From Dipteris shenzhenensis (lineage: Eukaryota; Polypodiophyta; Polypodiopsida; Gleicheniales), in the NCBI GenBank assembly GCA_047967505.1, contig CM106539.1: DNA of 64,000 nucleotides. One strand, given 5' to 3'. Numbering within the stretch: the first letter of the stretch is position 1; every line of letters starts with the position of its first letter. Of this stretch, positions 12,011 to 24,124 are shown one piece after another. A model generated the notes under the pieces. That model was not told the DNA's origin. It worked only from the letters and a program-made list of their open reading frames with translations, and made no database searches. Both the position numbers and the translations under genes were made by a program.

Positions 12011-14083
12011 TACATTCTTTCCCTCACATGTAGCATCGTCTATTCATTCCAAACCACGTTTTTCCTTCCATGCATGCGAAAAAAGAGAGGTAAATCAAGA
12101 AAAAAATACAATGGAAGCCCCACAAGCTTAGCAGTGTACGGAAAGCTTACCTTGAAGTAGAAACTAGGCTAGGTAGAAGGGAGAAATGGGAGGAACAAAG
12201 AGGATGGAGAGAGAAAGGGAGAGCTTGAGAGGATGAAGAGGTAAAGAGAGAGCTTGAGTGTGGAGATCTTGAGAGGATGGAGAGGGTGTAAGAGAGCTTG
12301 AGTGTGTAGGAGAGGGTGAAGAAATCTTTAGCTTGAACAAAGGCATCATGTCAGGTTTGTGTAAAAATCTTTTAAAAAATATTGTTGATATCAGCACCTA
12401 AAAAGTTCCTAAAAATGCTCAAAAGAAATTATATTATCATTTTATAACTGAAGGCAATAACTATTTTGATGGTTTTATTGATGTTTTTTAAAACACAGAT
12501 AAGTTCCCAAGACAACTAGTTTTTTGATAGTTATATCAATGCTTAGGGTAATTTTGAATACACTTTTAAAAAGCTCATATTAGTAAGAGTGGAAATCCAC
12601 TCTAAAGGTATCAATGCATGAAAGATGCATTGAACCTCCTCCATTCAAAGTTTCATCTTAACTAAATGTCATTGAGCCATTTTAAAAACTTATCAAATGG
12701 TTTTAAATGGTTAAATGGATTCCAATGGTGCTAGGGCATTGCACCTACCACTATTTGTATGTGGCATTTATTTATGTTAAGAAGTAGCACATAAGGAAAA
12801 GCTTAGGTCACTCTATGTGCTTACCATATGGAAAATGTATGAGGATAAAGTGACAAATATCATGAGGAACCATAGAGTAATAATATGTATTGTTCTAAAT
12901 TATCGTCTTTGATAATAATAGGCCATTGCATATATTTTTATTGTAGAAGCTAATAGATATTGGACTTTCAATTGCCTAAGTTGATTTGCCAACCCATTGT
13001 ATATATCTGTAACTTCTAGAAGTATTATAGATACTTGAGGTGCAAATCACATCCAACAACACATATAATGATTATAAGTGATCAAACTAAGGTGATTATT
13101 AAGGCCCATGTGAATAAGTTAATGAGAGCATTATAAAGAAAATTCCCTACCATGCTCTCATATAAAAAATTTAGTTGCAATCGAAGTCACTAGACCCCTA
13201 AAAAGGGATCTTATACTTGAAAGCTTCAAAATAAGCGTTGATACTTCAATTTTTTTGACTGTTTTAATGAGTTATTAGATGATGCTATCCATTTTTGATG
13301 CTTTTTTGGATGTTGTTCTATATCAATGTTTATATCGATGGTTAGGGTTTTGTATCTAGGTATTTTGATGCTTATGATATTTGTTTTAATGTTTTTGAAT
13401 GAAAACTATATTTTCTTAGATTAATAAATCTTTGTTTTACATATTTTATAATAAGGTTTGATGGGATTAAATTTTTTATTTGTAGATGTCATCGAGCACC
13501 TCAAATGTGGGAGAGCAATGCCGAAGTCATTTTGATTGCATACATGAGAAGATATTATATGAAAGTGCATAATGTAAAGGTTCCATGAGTAGACTAGTTT
13601 GCATAGCTAATAAGAATATTTGAGACTTTGGATCTTTTAGACCACAAAAGCGTGTGCAAAATAGAGGATTTGCACTTACTTAAATAATTGGCCTTGTCAA
13701 ACATTCGATATTTATTTCAATATATGGATATTATATCTTAGTCCAGTGAAAAGGAACCAAATGAAAGGTGATGCTCTACATTACATTATCAACCTTATGA
13801 ATCACAATTGAATCAAAACTATTGATGTTTGCTAAAAGAAGCATGAGAAAAGAGGAGAAGAGACATCAAGGAAGGCCGAGAACATGATATGTCCCAAACA
13901 AGAGCAATCATGAGTAAGATGATGCAATACACAACATGATACATGCATATTTTTCTCCAGATCTAAGAAATGAACATGAAGAAGAGGACCTTCTAGGAGA
14001 CAAAGAGCATTTTGAACCACACCTCATGAGTCTTGAGGAGGATCAGTTAAGAGATGTGGCAAATACAATGTTACTCGCATGAT
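12011..14083. other. Unassigned AT-rich DNA, possible 5' part of the CACTA element
   Basis: Purine-rich low-complexity sequence ('gagagcttgag' repeats) occupies 12180-12330. The rest is AT-rich without recognisable genes. An ATG at about 13486 opens a short plus-strand frame (MSSSTSNVGEQ) that could be an N-terminal piece of the transposase gene at 14311, but this is speculative. No CACTA terminal repeat was located. Confidence 0.4.
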
Positions 14084-14222
14084 CTAGCACATCTCATCTC
14101 ACAACAATTCTTCTCATGTTGAATCTATAGGCTACCTATGTATGGTCTAACATAGCATATCTCATCTCCCAACAATTCTTCTCATGTTGAATCTATAGGC
14201 TACCTATGCATGGTTTAACATA
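14084..14222. repeat. Tandem duplication, period about 69 bp
   Basis: Two units share 'catctcatctc', 'caacaattcttctcatgttg', 'aatctataggctacctatg' and 'taacatagca'. Only a few positions differ. Confidence 0.85.
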
Positions 14223-14310
14223 GCATCGCCTCTGTTTTCAAGTAGGGAACCTTGCGGAATTATAATAAGAGATTTGTTCAAACATAGATCCAATCTGGAC
14301 ATTTGTATTT

Positions 14311-15777
14311 TTGTGTAGGTTACTCCATACATTGCCTGCAAAGGGTAATACAATACCAGAGTCCACTAAAGAGGCAAAGCAAGTTCTTGTAGCATTGGGT
14401 ATAGATTATAACTCCATCCATGCTTGCCCAAATGATTATATTCTTTATAGGAATGCATATGAGCATGCCACAATTTGTCCAAAATATGGAGCACCACAAC
14501 ATAGGTTGATGCACAAGGGGATAAGATACAAAAGGAGTTGTGACAAAAACATTTTGTTGTACTTTATTGGCCCAACTTATGGGCTAGCATGCTCAAAATT
14601 GCTCCAATGCATGGCATGTTAAGTATCTTGATAGATGGGAAGGCATGGCACCTCATAGACAGCAATTGGCCAGAGTTTAAAGATGAGACAGCTTGCCATT
14701 TACATCTTGGATTGGCTATGGATAGTGTTAATCACTTTGGACACCAATCCACATCTTGTTCTACATGGCCACTAATAGTTGTAAACTACAATATTCCTCC
14801 ATGGTTACAATAAATAAAGAACATCTCATGCTAGCCTTGATAGTTCTAGGCAACCATAAGGTGAAGAACATGGGGACGTGTATCTTGCACTATTTGGATG
14901 AGTTTCAAACTTTGTGGTATGGCACTCAGGTGTATGATGTCTAACAACCTATAGGCAAAGGATACCTAATATTATGAGAGATTATATTGTGGGCCATGCA
15001 TGACTATCCTAGGCTACACAATTGCGTAGGTCTAACAACACAAGGATATTATGGTTGTCCATTTTCTGGACATAGTTTGGAGAGTCTCTACTCCATGCAT
15101 CTTGGAAAAGTTGTATATGAAAACCAGCAAAAGTATCTTCCTATGGAAAATATCTACCACATCTATGCTTTATTTGAGCCTCATAGGACAAAAACACCTT
15201 CAATGATGAAGTTAGACGATAGGTTAGTGGATTGGCATGATCCTAACACACCAACACCTCCATTGGAATGGAAAATTTTATATTTTCTATGCCCTTCCTT
15301 ATTTGGAAACCTTTAAAAGTCAGCTATGTTTTGGATCCAAGGTACATATTCAAAACTATTTCTAAAGTTCCATGAAAGAATATGACAAGAGATAAAGAGA
15401 ATTAAAAGCAATGAGAAGACTTGTGGGATAGGGGGATAAAGAGTAGCATGTGGCCAATATAGGTGAAGCTGCCAAAGGCACCATGGGTCCTTACTCCAAT
15501 GGAAGATAGGTATGCCAAAAGTGCAATTGCAATCATAAAAACCTCAAAAGAGTACATGCATTCTTTGAAGGGTGCTTTTTCTACTACTAACAGAAGACTA
15601 TGTGGTCTAAAGTCACATAATTGGCATGACAAGATGTTTAAGGTAATTATAATCTACATGGTATGTTTCATATTTTCATGTTTTAAGCACAAAGGATGGT
15701 GTACTTATGAAATGTTAAAAAAAGGTAATAGTTCCAACACATTATCTCTCTTAGATTGTCTTCAATTTGAGATGTGA
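14311..15777 (+). pseudogene. En/Spm (CACTA) transposase, TNP2-like, broken
   Basis: Consecutive plus-strand frames match the conserved core of plant CACTA transposases. First comes an N-terminal block with IHACPNDYILYR, a CPKYG Cys pair and an RYKR segment (14335-14540). Next is a block with LGLAMDSVNHFG, TSCSTWP and IPPWLQ (14640-14810). A block with WAMHDYPRL and GYYGCPFSG (14985-15080) follows. Last is GLKSHNWHDKM (15600-15640). Each is familiar in order and spacing from the TNP2/Transposase_21 family, which cuts CACTA elements at their terminal repeats. Frameshifts and stops separate the blocks, and 14308-14309 (AG) resembles a splice acceptor. The element is inactive; terminal repeats were not found. 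Confidence 0.85.
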
Positions 15778-16440
15778 GTAATGTCGCAAAAAAAAGTGGT
15801 AGGTGGTTGTGTAAACTAGCATTATAGAGCGGTGTTTTGAGGGTGGTGATTTGAGAAATAGTGTTTGGGAGAGTGATATAGATATGGATAGGGATATGTG
15901 TGATGTAGATAAATATGATCTAAGGAATGAATTGTGCTACAACTTTGTAAATCCTACATAAGGCTCAAGTTGATAATAATTAATCATGATTACACGATTG
16001 TATTCAAATAATCCCATCTTGTTGAGTCTTACCTCATTGAGCCGATCCTAAAGTCTCTTTTCTTTCATTTGAGCTAAGCTTGATGCTTAAGAAAAATTTT
16101 CACGAACTCCTCTCACCTTAAAAAAAGTTGATGTTGCAATCATCATCTATTATCTTTCTCTTGGTATAGAGTCTTTCATATATATCACTCTCAGTAAGGC
16201 TCTACACTTAGCTTAGCTCTCTTAGGGTTAGGACACAAACCAAGCTCTTGGTTGTTTCCTAGGGGAGACCAATCTCAATACCCTTTGTTTGGAGGTACTC
16301 AGACATCAACCAAAATGAGGTTGTGATTCAGTAATTCATCCTTGAGTTTATAAGTTCAACTCGTCAAAGCATCACTTCTTATAGGGAGGCTTTCTAACTA
16401 CTAGAAATTCATTCTTGCATAGTGCATGCTTCTCTTAATG
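15778..16440. other. Unassigned AT-rich DNA
   Basis: Between the CACTA relic and gypsy copy A. No motif, repeat or LTR similarity was recognised. The 3' LTR expected for the minus-strand gypsy copy A is not evident here. Confidence 0.5.
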
Positions 16441-16689
16441 CATACATGCCCAATACCTATATGTCTATGTTTTGCTTCTCTTAGGCCATTTCCTGGTACT
16501 TGTTCAATATGAAAAGCTGGTAGATGACATTCAACATGTCATTTGCTTGGCCTAGCATCGAAAGTTGAGTCATCCCTTATTTGAATTTGGTCTAATCAGT
16601 ACATATTCCTCTTGCCCAACCTTAACATCAAATATCCACATCTACTCCATGCATGTCTCTTCCTTGTTTTGGGTTCACCTAAATGATGC

Positions 16690-17506
16690 TCGGCAGCAAC
16701 TTAAAGACTCATAATGATAAATTCCAAAGGAATAATTGCCTCTAGGCCAAAGGCCATTCGAAAAGGTGTAAGGTTTGTAGTTACATTATAAGCAGTACAA
16801 CAAGCCCACAAAGCAGAGTGGAGGGTAGTATCCCATTCACCTTTAGCAAACTATATTGTATTTGTGGGAATGAGCTTCAAGGTCTTGTTAGTTGACTGAG
16901 CTTCACCATTACCACACGCAGAATAAGTAGTGAAAACTGTGTGCATGATTTTGAATTCCTTTTAAAGTAACTGCATCACATCATTGAGAAAATGTGCACT
17001 TTGATCACTGACAAGCTATAGAGGAAATCCATACCGACACATAATATTTACATAGACAAACTTAGCTGTGTTCCAAGTTGAGTTGTCTCGGAGTGCCTTA
17101 GCTTCTACCCACTTTCTAGCATAGTCTCAGTGGCAATGAGTATATACTTGTTTTGAGTGAACTTTGTGGGTTTAAAAGGAACAAAAAAATCTAAACCCCA
17201 ACATTGAAAGGCTAACTAGGTCTTGGTGGGTTGCAAAGACATAGATTAATTAGCCAATAATTGTCCAGTCTGTTGACACCCATCGCATTGCATACACCTA
17301 GTTTGAGCATCTTTGAAAAATGTCTCCCACCATAGATCTGCTTGTAAGAACTTTTGAGCGGTTAAATCACCTTGAAAGTGCCCTCTTGACAGACCCAAGT
17401 GATCCTCTTGCAACACCACTACACATTCATGGGGAACACCCCTTGGCAAATAATCCCATTTGCACACTGTCAATAGAGCTTCCCACCAATGAGAGTGTAT
17501 TTCCAC
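16690..17506 (-). pseudogene. gypsy integrase (H2C2 and DDE core), broken
   Basis: The zinc-binding part (17246-17506) shows HLGLSRGH followed by CMQCDGC, an HHCC finger. The catalytic core follows in shifted frames: PFNVWGLDFF near 17190 (first Asp), LVSDQSAHF near 17010 (second Asp) and GNGEAQSTNKTL near 16895. There the residue that should be the catalytic Glu reads as Gln. Several stops interrupt it. In the intact enzyme this protein inserts element cDNA into host DNA. It is non-functional here. Confidence 0.8.
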
Positions 17507-17599
17507 ACCTTGAGAGTGAGTTGCATTCGCTTATCTTGAGGCATAATGTCAAGGAATGTGCCATTAGACAAGTAATCTACCAACTCGGCATATTCATTC

Positions 17600-18177
17600 T
17601 CACAATAATCGATTGCAAACAAATCAACATCTGGTAATTCCATGTCAACTCCTTGAGTTTGCTCGGGTGCTACGAACCTGGACAAACAATTAGTGCCCAC
17701 ATGGGTCTTGCCTAGTTTATGAATAATCTTGAAATCGAACTCCTGCAACAAAAGCATCCAACGAACAAGCCATCCTTGAATGAAAATCTTGTTAATAAGA
17801 TAAAGTAAGGCTTGATGATCCACATAGAACACAAAGGGATTCCTAATCAAATAATTTCGTAGTTTTTGCACACTGAAAACCATCCCCAAAGCTTCTTGCT
17901 CGGTGGTGCTATAGTTTGACTCTATAGGTGTAAGTAACTAACTAGCATAATATACTGGATAGTCCAACTGGCCATCCTTCTGAGCTAGAATAATACCCGA
18001 TGCATAACCAAAAGCATCCACAATGCACATGCACATGAAAAATGACATCCCATCTTGGTGATCTGAAATTGGAGTAGCCATTACTTGGTTTTTCAGATCA
18101 TTGAAAACTATAGTCAACTTGAACTTAGTATCCTTTTTTGTCAATTCATACAAGGGCGCTACAATCTTAGTTGCCAA
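17600..18177 (-). pseudogene. gypsy RT connection and RNase H domain
   Basis: Begins with IVAPLYELTKKDTKFK, the segment that follows the RT palm in gypsy elements, then DAFGYASGIILAQ (the first RNase H Asp region), STTEQEALG (Glu) and FYVDHQALLYL (Asp), then KTHVGTNCLSR near the domain end. These are the expected RNase H landmarks. The part before IVAPLYEL, meaning the whole RT palm with its catalytic Asp pair, is absent. A few stops separate the pieces. Confidence 0.85.
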
Positions 18178-18183
18178 CTCCTA

Positions 18184-19400
18184 CTATGCCTTCCAATTGA
18201 TGTCCTTACATGAAGTATCAGTGTCTTCTATTGTTATCACTTCCCCTTTTGATCGAGTAATTATTTGGCCATCAACTATTTCTAGCAATTCAGTTACAAC
18301 TTCTTGGCATTCTGGATCTACTTCTTTTCTCTCCATGTTATTCTTTAAGAATTTAAATGTTCTGCCCAAATAGGATAGTCAGATGCAAATGGTTCTCTCC
18401 ACAATAGAAACACTTAATTTTAGACGAATCACTCTTCTCTTTACCATTCTTACCTTTGTCCTTTTGTTCAGCACGTAGAGGTTTTCCACTCGATGCTGCG
18501 TTATTAGCTGCAACCTGGCTTGCTGATACTTGTATATTTTTTCCATTAAACCAATAGTCTCAGTCCTCATGGCCAAACTTGGTATAGGTATTCTAGTACT
18601 TAGTCTTATATTCATCTTCCACATGTCCACCTATGGAACACTTGTTACACCACATTGATTAATAAGAATTGTCATCCTAAGCAAAAAATCTTTGATGGAC
18701 TTGCCTTTATTCTCCTTCAGTTCAGTTAACTTTGTTCTCACATTCTCATTATTAATCTCCTGTCGAAACCTCCACAAGAAATCTTCTGACATAGCATAAA
18801 AATCAAGGAAATACCCAATCAGAAACTAATTGGACCATCTTTGAGCATTCTTAATAAAGGTACATGGGAAATAGTCCATATACTCTTCATTTGCGGTGGC
18901 ACCATTGATGTGGCAAACACGCAATAAACTTTGCAAGTGACTGTAAGGATCTTCATCATCTGTACCTTTGAAATTCTGGAACTTTACCTTGATGTTGGAG
19001 ATGTACTTAAACTTCTCTATTCCAAAGCCTTAGTAGGCAGGTCTACTACTTAGAAGAACTGACTCACTTGCTCCCCAACTTCATAATTGTGAGGTCGTTG
19101 TAGACTCCTAACTTGGTTGGTACTGTCTTCATGCCTCAAGGGTACAACTTGATGTATAGGTGAATAGGTTCTCTATGTGCTGTGAGAGGAACTCCAGCAA
19201 ACTGCCTTAGCTGTTCTTTTTTCACCTTGGATCTACGGTGGTGTCTCTCTCCATCAGAAGCATGCTTGTCTTCATGATGATGGAGTCGTTGTCCATCCAT
19301 TATAGCCGGTCTTCTGGTTTCATACCTTCCTAGGTATCTTTCAGGTATGATAGCCGAGTATCACCAAAGATTTTCTTGCTGCTCTTTGAATTGGTCTTCA
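18184..19400 (-). pseudogene. gypsy gag polyprotein, broken
   Basis: The minus strand near 19000-18860 encodes FKGTDDEDPYSHLQSLLRVC followed by INGATANEEYMDYFPCTF, the Retrotrans_gag-type capsid core shared with copy B. Near 18410 a CFYC motif followed by ENH looks like half a zinc knuckle. Downstream VVTELLEIVDGQIITRSKG (18184-18369) also matches copy B. Reading frame is lost several times. Gag packages the element RNA in virus-like particles. Confidence 0.8.
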
Positions 19401-19473
19401 TGTTTATTTTTTTGTTCCACCAAGGAGATGGCTATCCATTCAAAATGCAAAATCACCTTGCATAGTTGGGATT

Positions 19474-19591
19474 GCATAGTTGGGATGTAGCCACTACTTT
19501 TGGCTCACATACTCTTCACGTATGGTTGCCTCGCATAGTTGGGATGTAGCCACTACTTTTGGCTCACATACTCTTCACGTATGGTTGCATA
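19474..19591. repeat. Near-exact 59-bp tandem duplication
   Basis: The units at 19474-19532 and 19533-19591 both run from 'gcatagttgggatgtagcc' through 'cacgtatggttgc'. A shorter 'gcatagttgggatt' precedes them. They lie in the gypsy A leader region. Confidence 0.9.
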
Positions 19592-19910
19592 TCTTCTTCG
19601 TCTCTTCGAGCATGTGTCATCCATTGCTTAATTCAAAAAGCAATTAAAGAGCAAACCGAGAACTTTCTACATTCCACACCTTGGTCTTCAAGCACTCTAC
19701 TAATTGATGCCATTGGCCTAGAGTTACTTGAATAAATTTCCTATAGTAACCCATGATTCGCAACAAGTGCTTTGCTTCATCATGGGTTATCATCATGAAC
19801 TCTCCTTTTTCCCACTACACTAAGATTACTGACTTGGTTCTCAAATTTCCTACCCTGATAGCTTGTCGACTTGCAATGCACTTGACCTTCCCCAGTAGGA
19901 TCACCAAAAT

Positions 19911-21170
19911 GTTGACGGTCTAATCACTCACCCAACTAACTCATAAATGCTTGGTTTAATTCCAAACCCAATGCTGCGCTTTGTGAAGATGCTCGCTCTT
20001 ACACTCCTAAGATAGGTGTGCTCGGGTGCAAAACAAGTGCCAATAACTAACACTCGAAGGTCAAAGCTAGCTAATGGGGAAGAACTGTGTGATGATAGGA
20101 GAATACCAAGTTGCTACACACACTTAAAACTTAATGAAGTATTGCAACAAGTAGAACCAAGGAGACATTCAATTGCTCATTCATTGAAGCAAAGTGACTT
20201 GATACAACTAAACTGCCTTGGCTTGCAATGAACACTCCCAGTCAGAGGAAGGGAACTCAGCACACTGCTGTCTTGTTCTCCTCCTCACCTATTACATCTT
20301 CATTTCTACCTAAAGAACTACCTTCTATTTGAGTGTGCACTGGTACTCACCTATAGGTCAATTTGTAGGAATTGATTGCACCTCTTGCTGCAAAACGGGT
20401 GCTCAATCGCCCCCCAACTGCCCCTTGCTCCTAAATGAGGTCGATGCTTGGTGACCACTTACAAGTTAGCCTAACAATCTCACCCTCAAAGGTCTGAGAC
20501 CATCTTGAGGGGGATCTATCTACCTACTTACCCTGAGAGGGGAGAACTAAAACGTGGCTTGACATTGCCTATTGCCAAAGTTGGGATCACCACTTGTGGT
20601 TCTTCAAGGTTCTCTTGCTAGGCTTCTTTTGCTCCACCCTAGTGTAGGCCCCCTTGAAAGGGTCTACCAAGGCAGTTTGGAACTCCTACTATTATTGTTG
20701 TTTGGACATGCACTAAGCTATATCCTCACAAAACTCCCAAGCTCTCTAATTATGTGTTTCAAGAAAGATATCCTCCAAAAGAGTCTTAGGGCTCTCACCT
20801 TGAGTCAAGGCATCCCCTCATCTATCACCACCAAGATTTTTGAAGTCTATGAGGACTCCAAAACTATGCCAAAACATCAAAATGATGGAGCAAAAGAAGG
20901 GCTAGTACTCCTTTGAGAGCCTCGATAAGTGGAGTGTCATTGGGAAGCATGGCATTTTGCAATTGGGATTTTCCAAAATTTACTAATATGAAGTTACTAG
21001 GGTTTCTTACCCCTAATTCTAATCCTAAAAAGTTGATGGGGGAAGTTGTATTTATTCATTCTTTACAAGCTTACATAGTGTACATTTAGTTAATTGTGTG
21101 CATGTGCTTCTAGTTGTGCCCTTTCTCCTATTCTCCCTCCTACTTTGTCACATACTCTATTAATCCCATA
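19911..21170. other. Probable LTR remnant of gypsy A, then unassigned
   Basis: At 19910 the plus strand reads TGTTGACGG. In sense (minus) orientation this makes a CAACA end followed by TTTTGGTGATCC, which could be LTR end plus primer binding site. No second LTR copy was found to confirm it, so the far boundary is unknown. The remainder has short ORFs without recognisable domains. Confidence 0.4.
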
Positions 21171-21176
21171 AAAACT

Positions 21177-21671
21177 AGTGTATGAAATCCATTGTACGTG
21201 GTTGCGAGGATACAATGAAGAATCTAAAACATACAAATTATGGGATCTAGTTAAAAGAAAGCTCATTCTTTTCAGACAAATGATCATTGATGAGACAACC
21301 TTATACTTCGACCAACCCACAATTGTCTTAGTACCATCTTCCTTAATATCTGTTATTTAAAAAAATCACTTTACAGACACCTTTAGGGGAAACATTCAAT
21401 CCACTATGACTACACAAACCAAAGGGAAGAAAAAGATGCAATATAATATGGATATTGCCACAAGCATTATCATAGACATTTCATAATATTCCAATGGGCA
21501 ATTGAGAAGGTCATTAAGAGAAGAGAAAGACAAGATGAATCAATCATGACTTGCATCATGAGAATTATAATGGCAGCCCTTGTTAGCTTTTGTATGAGAT
21601 AACGTTACATCATATGTATGAGGAGAGGTGACTATTGGTGCAAGAATTACAAATTTCTTGAAAAGCACAAC
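21177..21671 (+). pseudogene. copia integrase C-terminal scrap
   Basis: The frame at 21178-21360 contains RGYNEESKTYKLWD and RKLILFRQMIIDE. This arrangement marks the integrase C-terminus/linker of plant copia pol and is also seen at 45.87-45.95 kb (GYNKESKAYGLYDP and KKLVVSRDVVFQE). Decayed linker sequence follows to the LINE insertion at 21690. No copia continuation was recognised beyond the LINE. Confidence 0.7.
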
Positions 21672-21690
21672 ATGCATGTATTTATGCATC
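21672..21690. repeat. Left 19-bp TSD of the family-1 LINE
   Basis: atgcatgtatttatgcatc, identical to 28636-28654. Confidence 0.95.
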
Positions 21691-22241
21691 TTGTGAGCTC
21701 CCTCCCTCCTCGTCGTGCCCTGTCTACCCCCCCCTCACTTTCTGCGCGACCCTTCCTCTCCTCTCGCTAGCTACTGCCGTGCAGCCAGCCGCCCCCTCTC
21801 CTCCTCCATGCTCCTCCTCCTCTCCGCCATGCTCCCCCTCCCCCTCTCCTCACCGCCCCTCCGCTCGTCGCTCCCCACGCTCTCCGCTCCATGCCCCCAC
21901 CCACCTACCTCACCCGCTCTGCTCCTCGCTCCAAGCTCTCCGCTCCACGCTCCCCACCCACTCGCCTCACCTGGTCCGCTCCACGCTCCCCACCCCTTTC
22001 CGCTGCATGCTCCCCACCCACCCGCCTCACCCGCCTGCTCCACGCCCCCACCCTCTCTGCTCACCTCACTCCCTCTCCACTCACCTCACCCGACTTCCAC
22101 TCCACTCACCTCACCCCACCCTTGCCTCACCTCACCTCACCTCACCCGATTTTTTTTTTTTTTTGCGCTTCGCTTCCCATTCCTCCCCCCTTCCTCTTCC
22201 TTTCCTTCCCCACCTTGGGAGTTCGCTGTTAGTCAAGCGAT
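21691..22241 (+). promoter_or_regulatory. Pyrimidine-rich 5' UTR / presumed internal promoter of the LINE
   Basis: About 550 bp of C/T-rich sequence with repeated 'ctccacgctccccaccca' and 'ctcacctcacc' units and a T-run near 22149-22164. LINEs carry their promoter inside the 5' UTR, so promoter activity is inferred from position. Open frames here are compositional and encode Pro/Ser-rich nonsense. Confidence 0.6.
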
Positions 22242-24124
22242 ATGGCGGCTACGTGCCCGGAACCCGTGGCCCAGACGGACCCCCCCTCCATCAGCCTATC
22301 GCATCACTTTGACAGAGCACCAGGTCTCCTTGGTGAAGCAGGCCGCCACGGACTTCTCCAAGACATCAGTTTATGGGAGGGTCATTGGCTACTCCCCTTC
22401 ACGAGTAGACATCAGGGACTGGTTGCAGTCCACCCTCTACCTCGAGGACAGTCACATTGAGGAGGTTGCACTCATGGGATGTGGCATTTTCTGGCTTAAG
22501 CTCTCCTCAGCACAGGCTGCGAGCGACATGGTCAGACGATCCCCTACTTATGTGGGTGGGAAGATCATTCTCATGGTCCCTTGATACAGGGGCTTCAGTG
22601 TAGCGGACTTCGACGCCCGCTTTCGTATTCCTCAACACCCAATTACCCTTATCTTCCCAGGTCTCGCAACCGAGCTTCGCCCGATCATCAAGGACCTGGG
22701 GGCGCACTTTGGTTGGCCTATGTAGGACACCTACATTGATGCGGCGGCATCCCAAGGGGTGCCACGTGTCAAAGTGGCAGTCCTTGATCCACAAAGCATC
22801 CCCTCGGAGTTCGAGATAGAGACAGACACAGGTGTGGTGACACAGTGCATTCTGGTCACTGGTCACCCAAACCAGTGTCTGAGATGCCACGGCTTCGAGC
22901 ACTAGGCTCGCTCATGTCCTCGCTTCATGGGTACGGAACCTCAGAAGACCCCCAGTCAGGCAGCTCAGGATACTCCGCTCTAGTCAGCGACATCCCCTCC
23001 CGAAGGGGAAGGCTGGACGGAAGTCAAACGAAAATGGAAGGGCAACAAAGCAGGCCCCAAAAAACCTTCCCAGCCACAGCAAGAGCCCCCTCAGATGATC
23101 CCTACTCATCAGCAGCCCGGTAAGGGAAAGGAGAAGGGAAAGGAGAAGGTCAGCTAGCCTCCCCCTCAACCCTCTCCCGCCCTCCCCCCCTCCCCCCTCC
23201 TCCTCGATTCTCCAACCCCCACCCCCTCCAGGTTCCCCCCCCGCACCAGTGGTTTCCACGCCACTCTCTTCCTCGAGCATGATACAGAAGGAATCCCTTC
23301 CTAATCCACCTGCACCACTTGCAGCCCCGAAGCCAGCACAGACCTCACCCTCGTCCATCCCTCCGGGCCCGACGACGGGGAGAGGCCCTTCCCCACAGGT
23401 GGCTAGCTCCCCTCCCTCCGGTTCAGACTCCTCATCTTCGTCCCCAAGCCCAAGGGCTGCTCCTAGAGCTCTTCCATTGGAGTTCTACCGAGCAGGTCCT
23501 TGGGACTACTTGGATGCAACGGGTATTGGCTCCTTTCCCGCATGCCTAGACATCAGCATCTTCTTCCTCCGCAAGGGGGCGGAGGGTAAGGTGTCCATTC
23601 TGGCTCCGCACGATGGTCCTAGCTATTCCTTCACTATCTCCAGTGAAGGGAGTGAGCAATGGACGAATGAAAATGTTTGGGAGACGATACGTGACCAGAC
23701 CCAGGAGCAGGTGCAGGACTGGATTGGTAGCAGAGCAGTGGAGCTTCTTCACCAGCAGTGGCAGGAGGGTGATGTTCATCTGCGTTGGCGCCACAGCGCC
23801 AAATGTTTCCGACTCCTGTTCATTATTAGGCCACCGCTGGAGTGGGCCTACGCGGAAGGGCTTCGTCCCTGGAGGACTTCAAAGGTTGCAAGCTTCTATG
23901 GCATTTCCCTGGCAGAGGCGTCGAGCTAGTTAGAGAGAGCTTACCACCACGGGACGAAGGGCCTTTCCCCTCTGCTGAAGGTTTTAGAGGATGGGTCCGA
24001 TGATCCGACCTCCCCTTCGAAACCTTCACAGAAGCGCCTTCGTCTCCACACAGGACATCCTCCGACCACTTCGACTTCGACCGTAAGCAGACAGCTATTT
24101 GCGGCCCACCTTCCGTCCTCATGA
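22242..24124 (+). pseudogene. LINE family 1 ORF1 (nucleic-acid-binding protein), broken
   Basis: The likely start is the ATG at 22242 (GCGATGG context). The frame shifts near 22300 into a segment (VYGRVIGYSP, DIRDWLQSTL, GCGIFWLKLSS) resembling the DUF4283 region of plant LINE ORF1. Then comes a CCHC knuckle CLRCHGFEH-stop-ARSC at about 22876-22917, whose spacing is intact with a TAG inside. After a shift in the C-rich stretch near 23200, a Pro/Ser-rich linker and a longer domain (LEFYRAGPWDYLDATG onward) continue to a TGA at 24122-24124. Stops lie at 22582, 22722, 22903, 22981, 23155 and 23927. ORF1 proteins bind element RNA and act as chaperones. Confidence 0.85.

Larger units (their letters stand above)
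16440..19910 (-). mobile_element. Ty3/gypsy copy A, internally deleted, minus strand
   Basis: In sense direction (high to low coordinate) the element shows a probable LTR end and leader (about 19910-19880), gag (19400-18640), the gag C-terminal region (18630-18184), then directly RNase H (18177-17600) and integrase (17506-16690). Protease and RT are missing at a junction near 18180. Gag is clearly the same family as gypsy copy B at 51.9-55.8 kb (shared FKGTDDEDPYSHLQS and CHINGA). The integrase has an STNKTL motif rather than a chromovirus-type one, which points to a non-chromovirus (Tat/Athila-like) lineage. No 3' LTR was recognised. Confidence 0.8.

Noticed and set aside
22149-22164. T-run as the poly-A tail of a minus-strand insertion
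   Set aside because: No TSD and no retroelement end flank it; it is part of the 5' UTR.
21715-22300. Several long overlapping Pro/Ser-rich frames
   Set aside because: They lie in the pyrimidine-rich LINE 5' UTR on several frames and both strands. Low-complexity composition, not coding selection, keeps them open. Only the DUF4283-like part after about 22300 is real ORF1.
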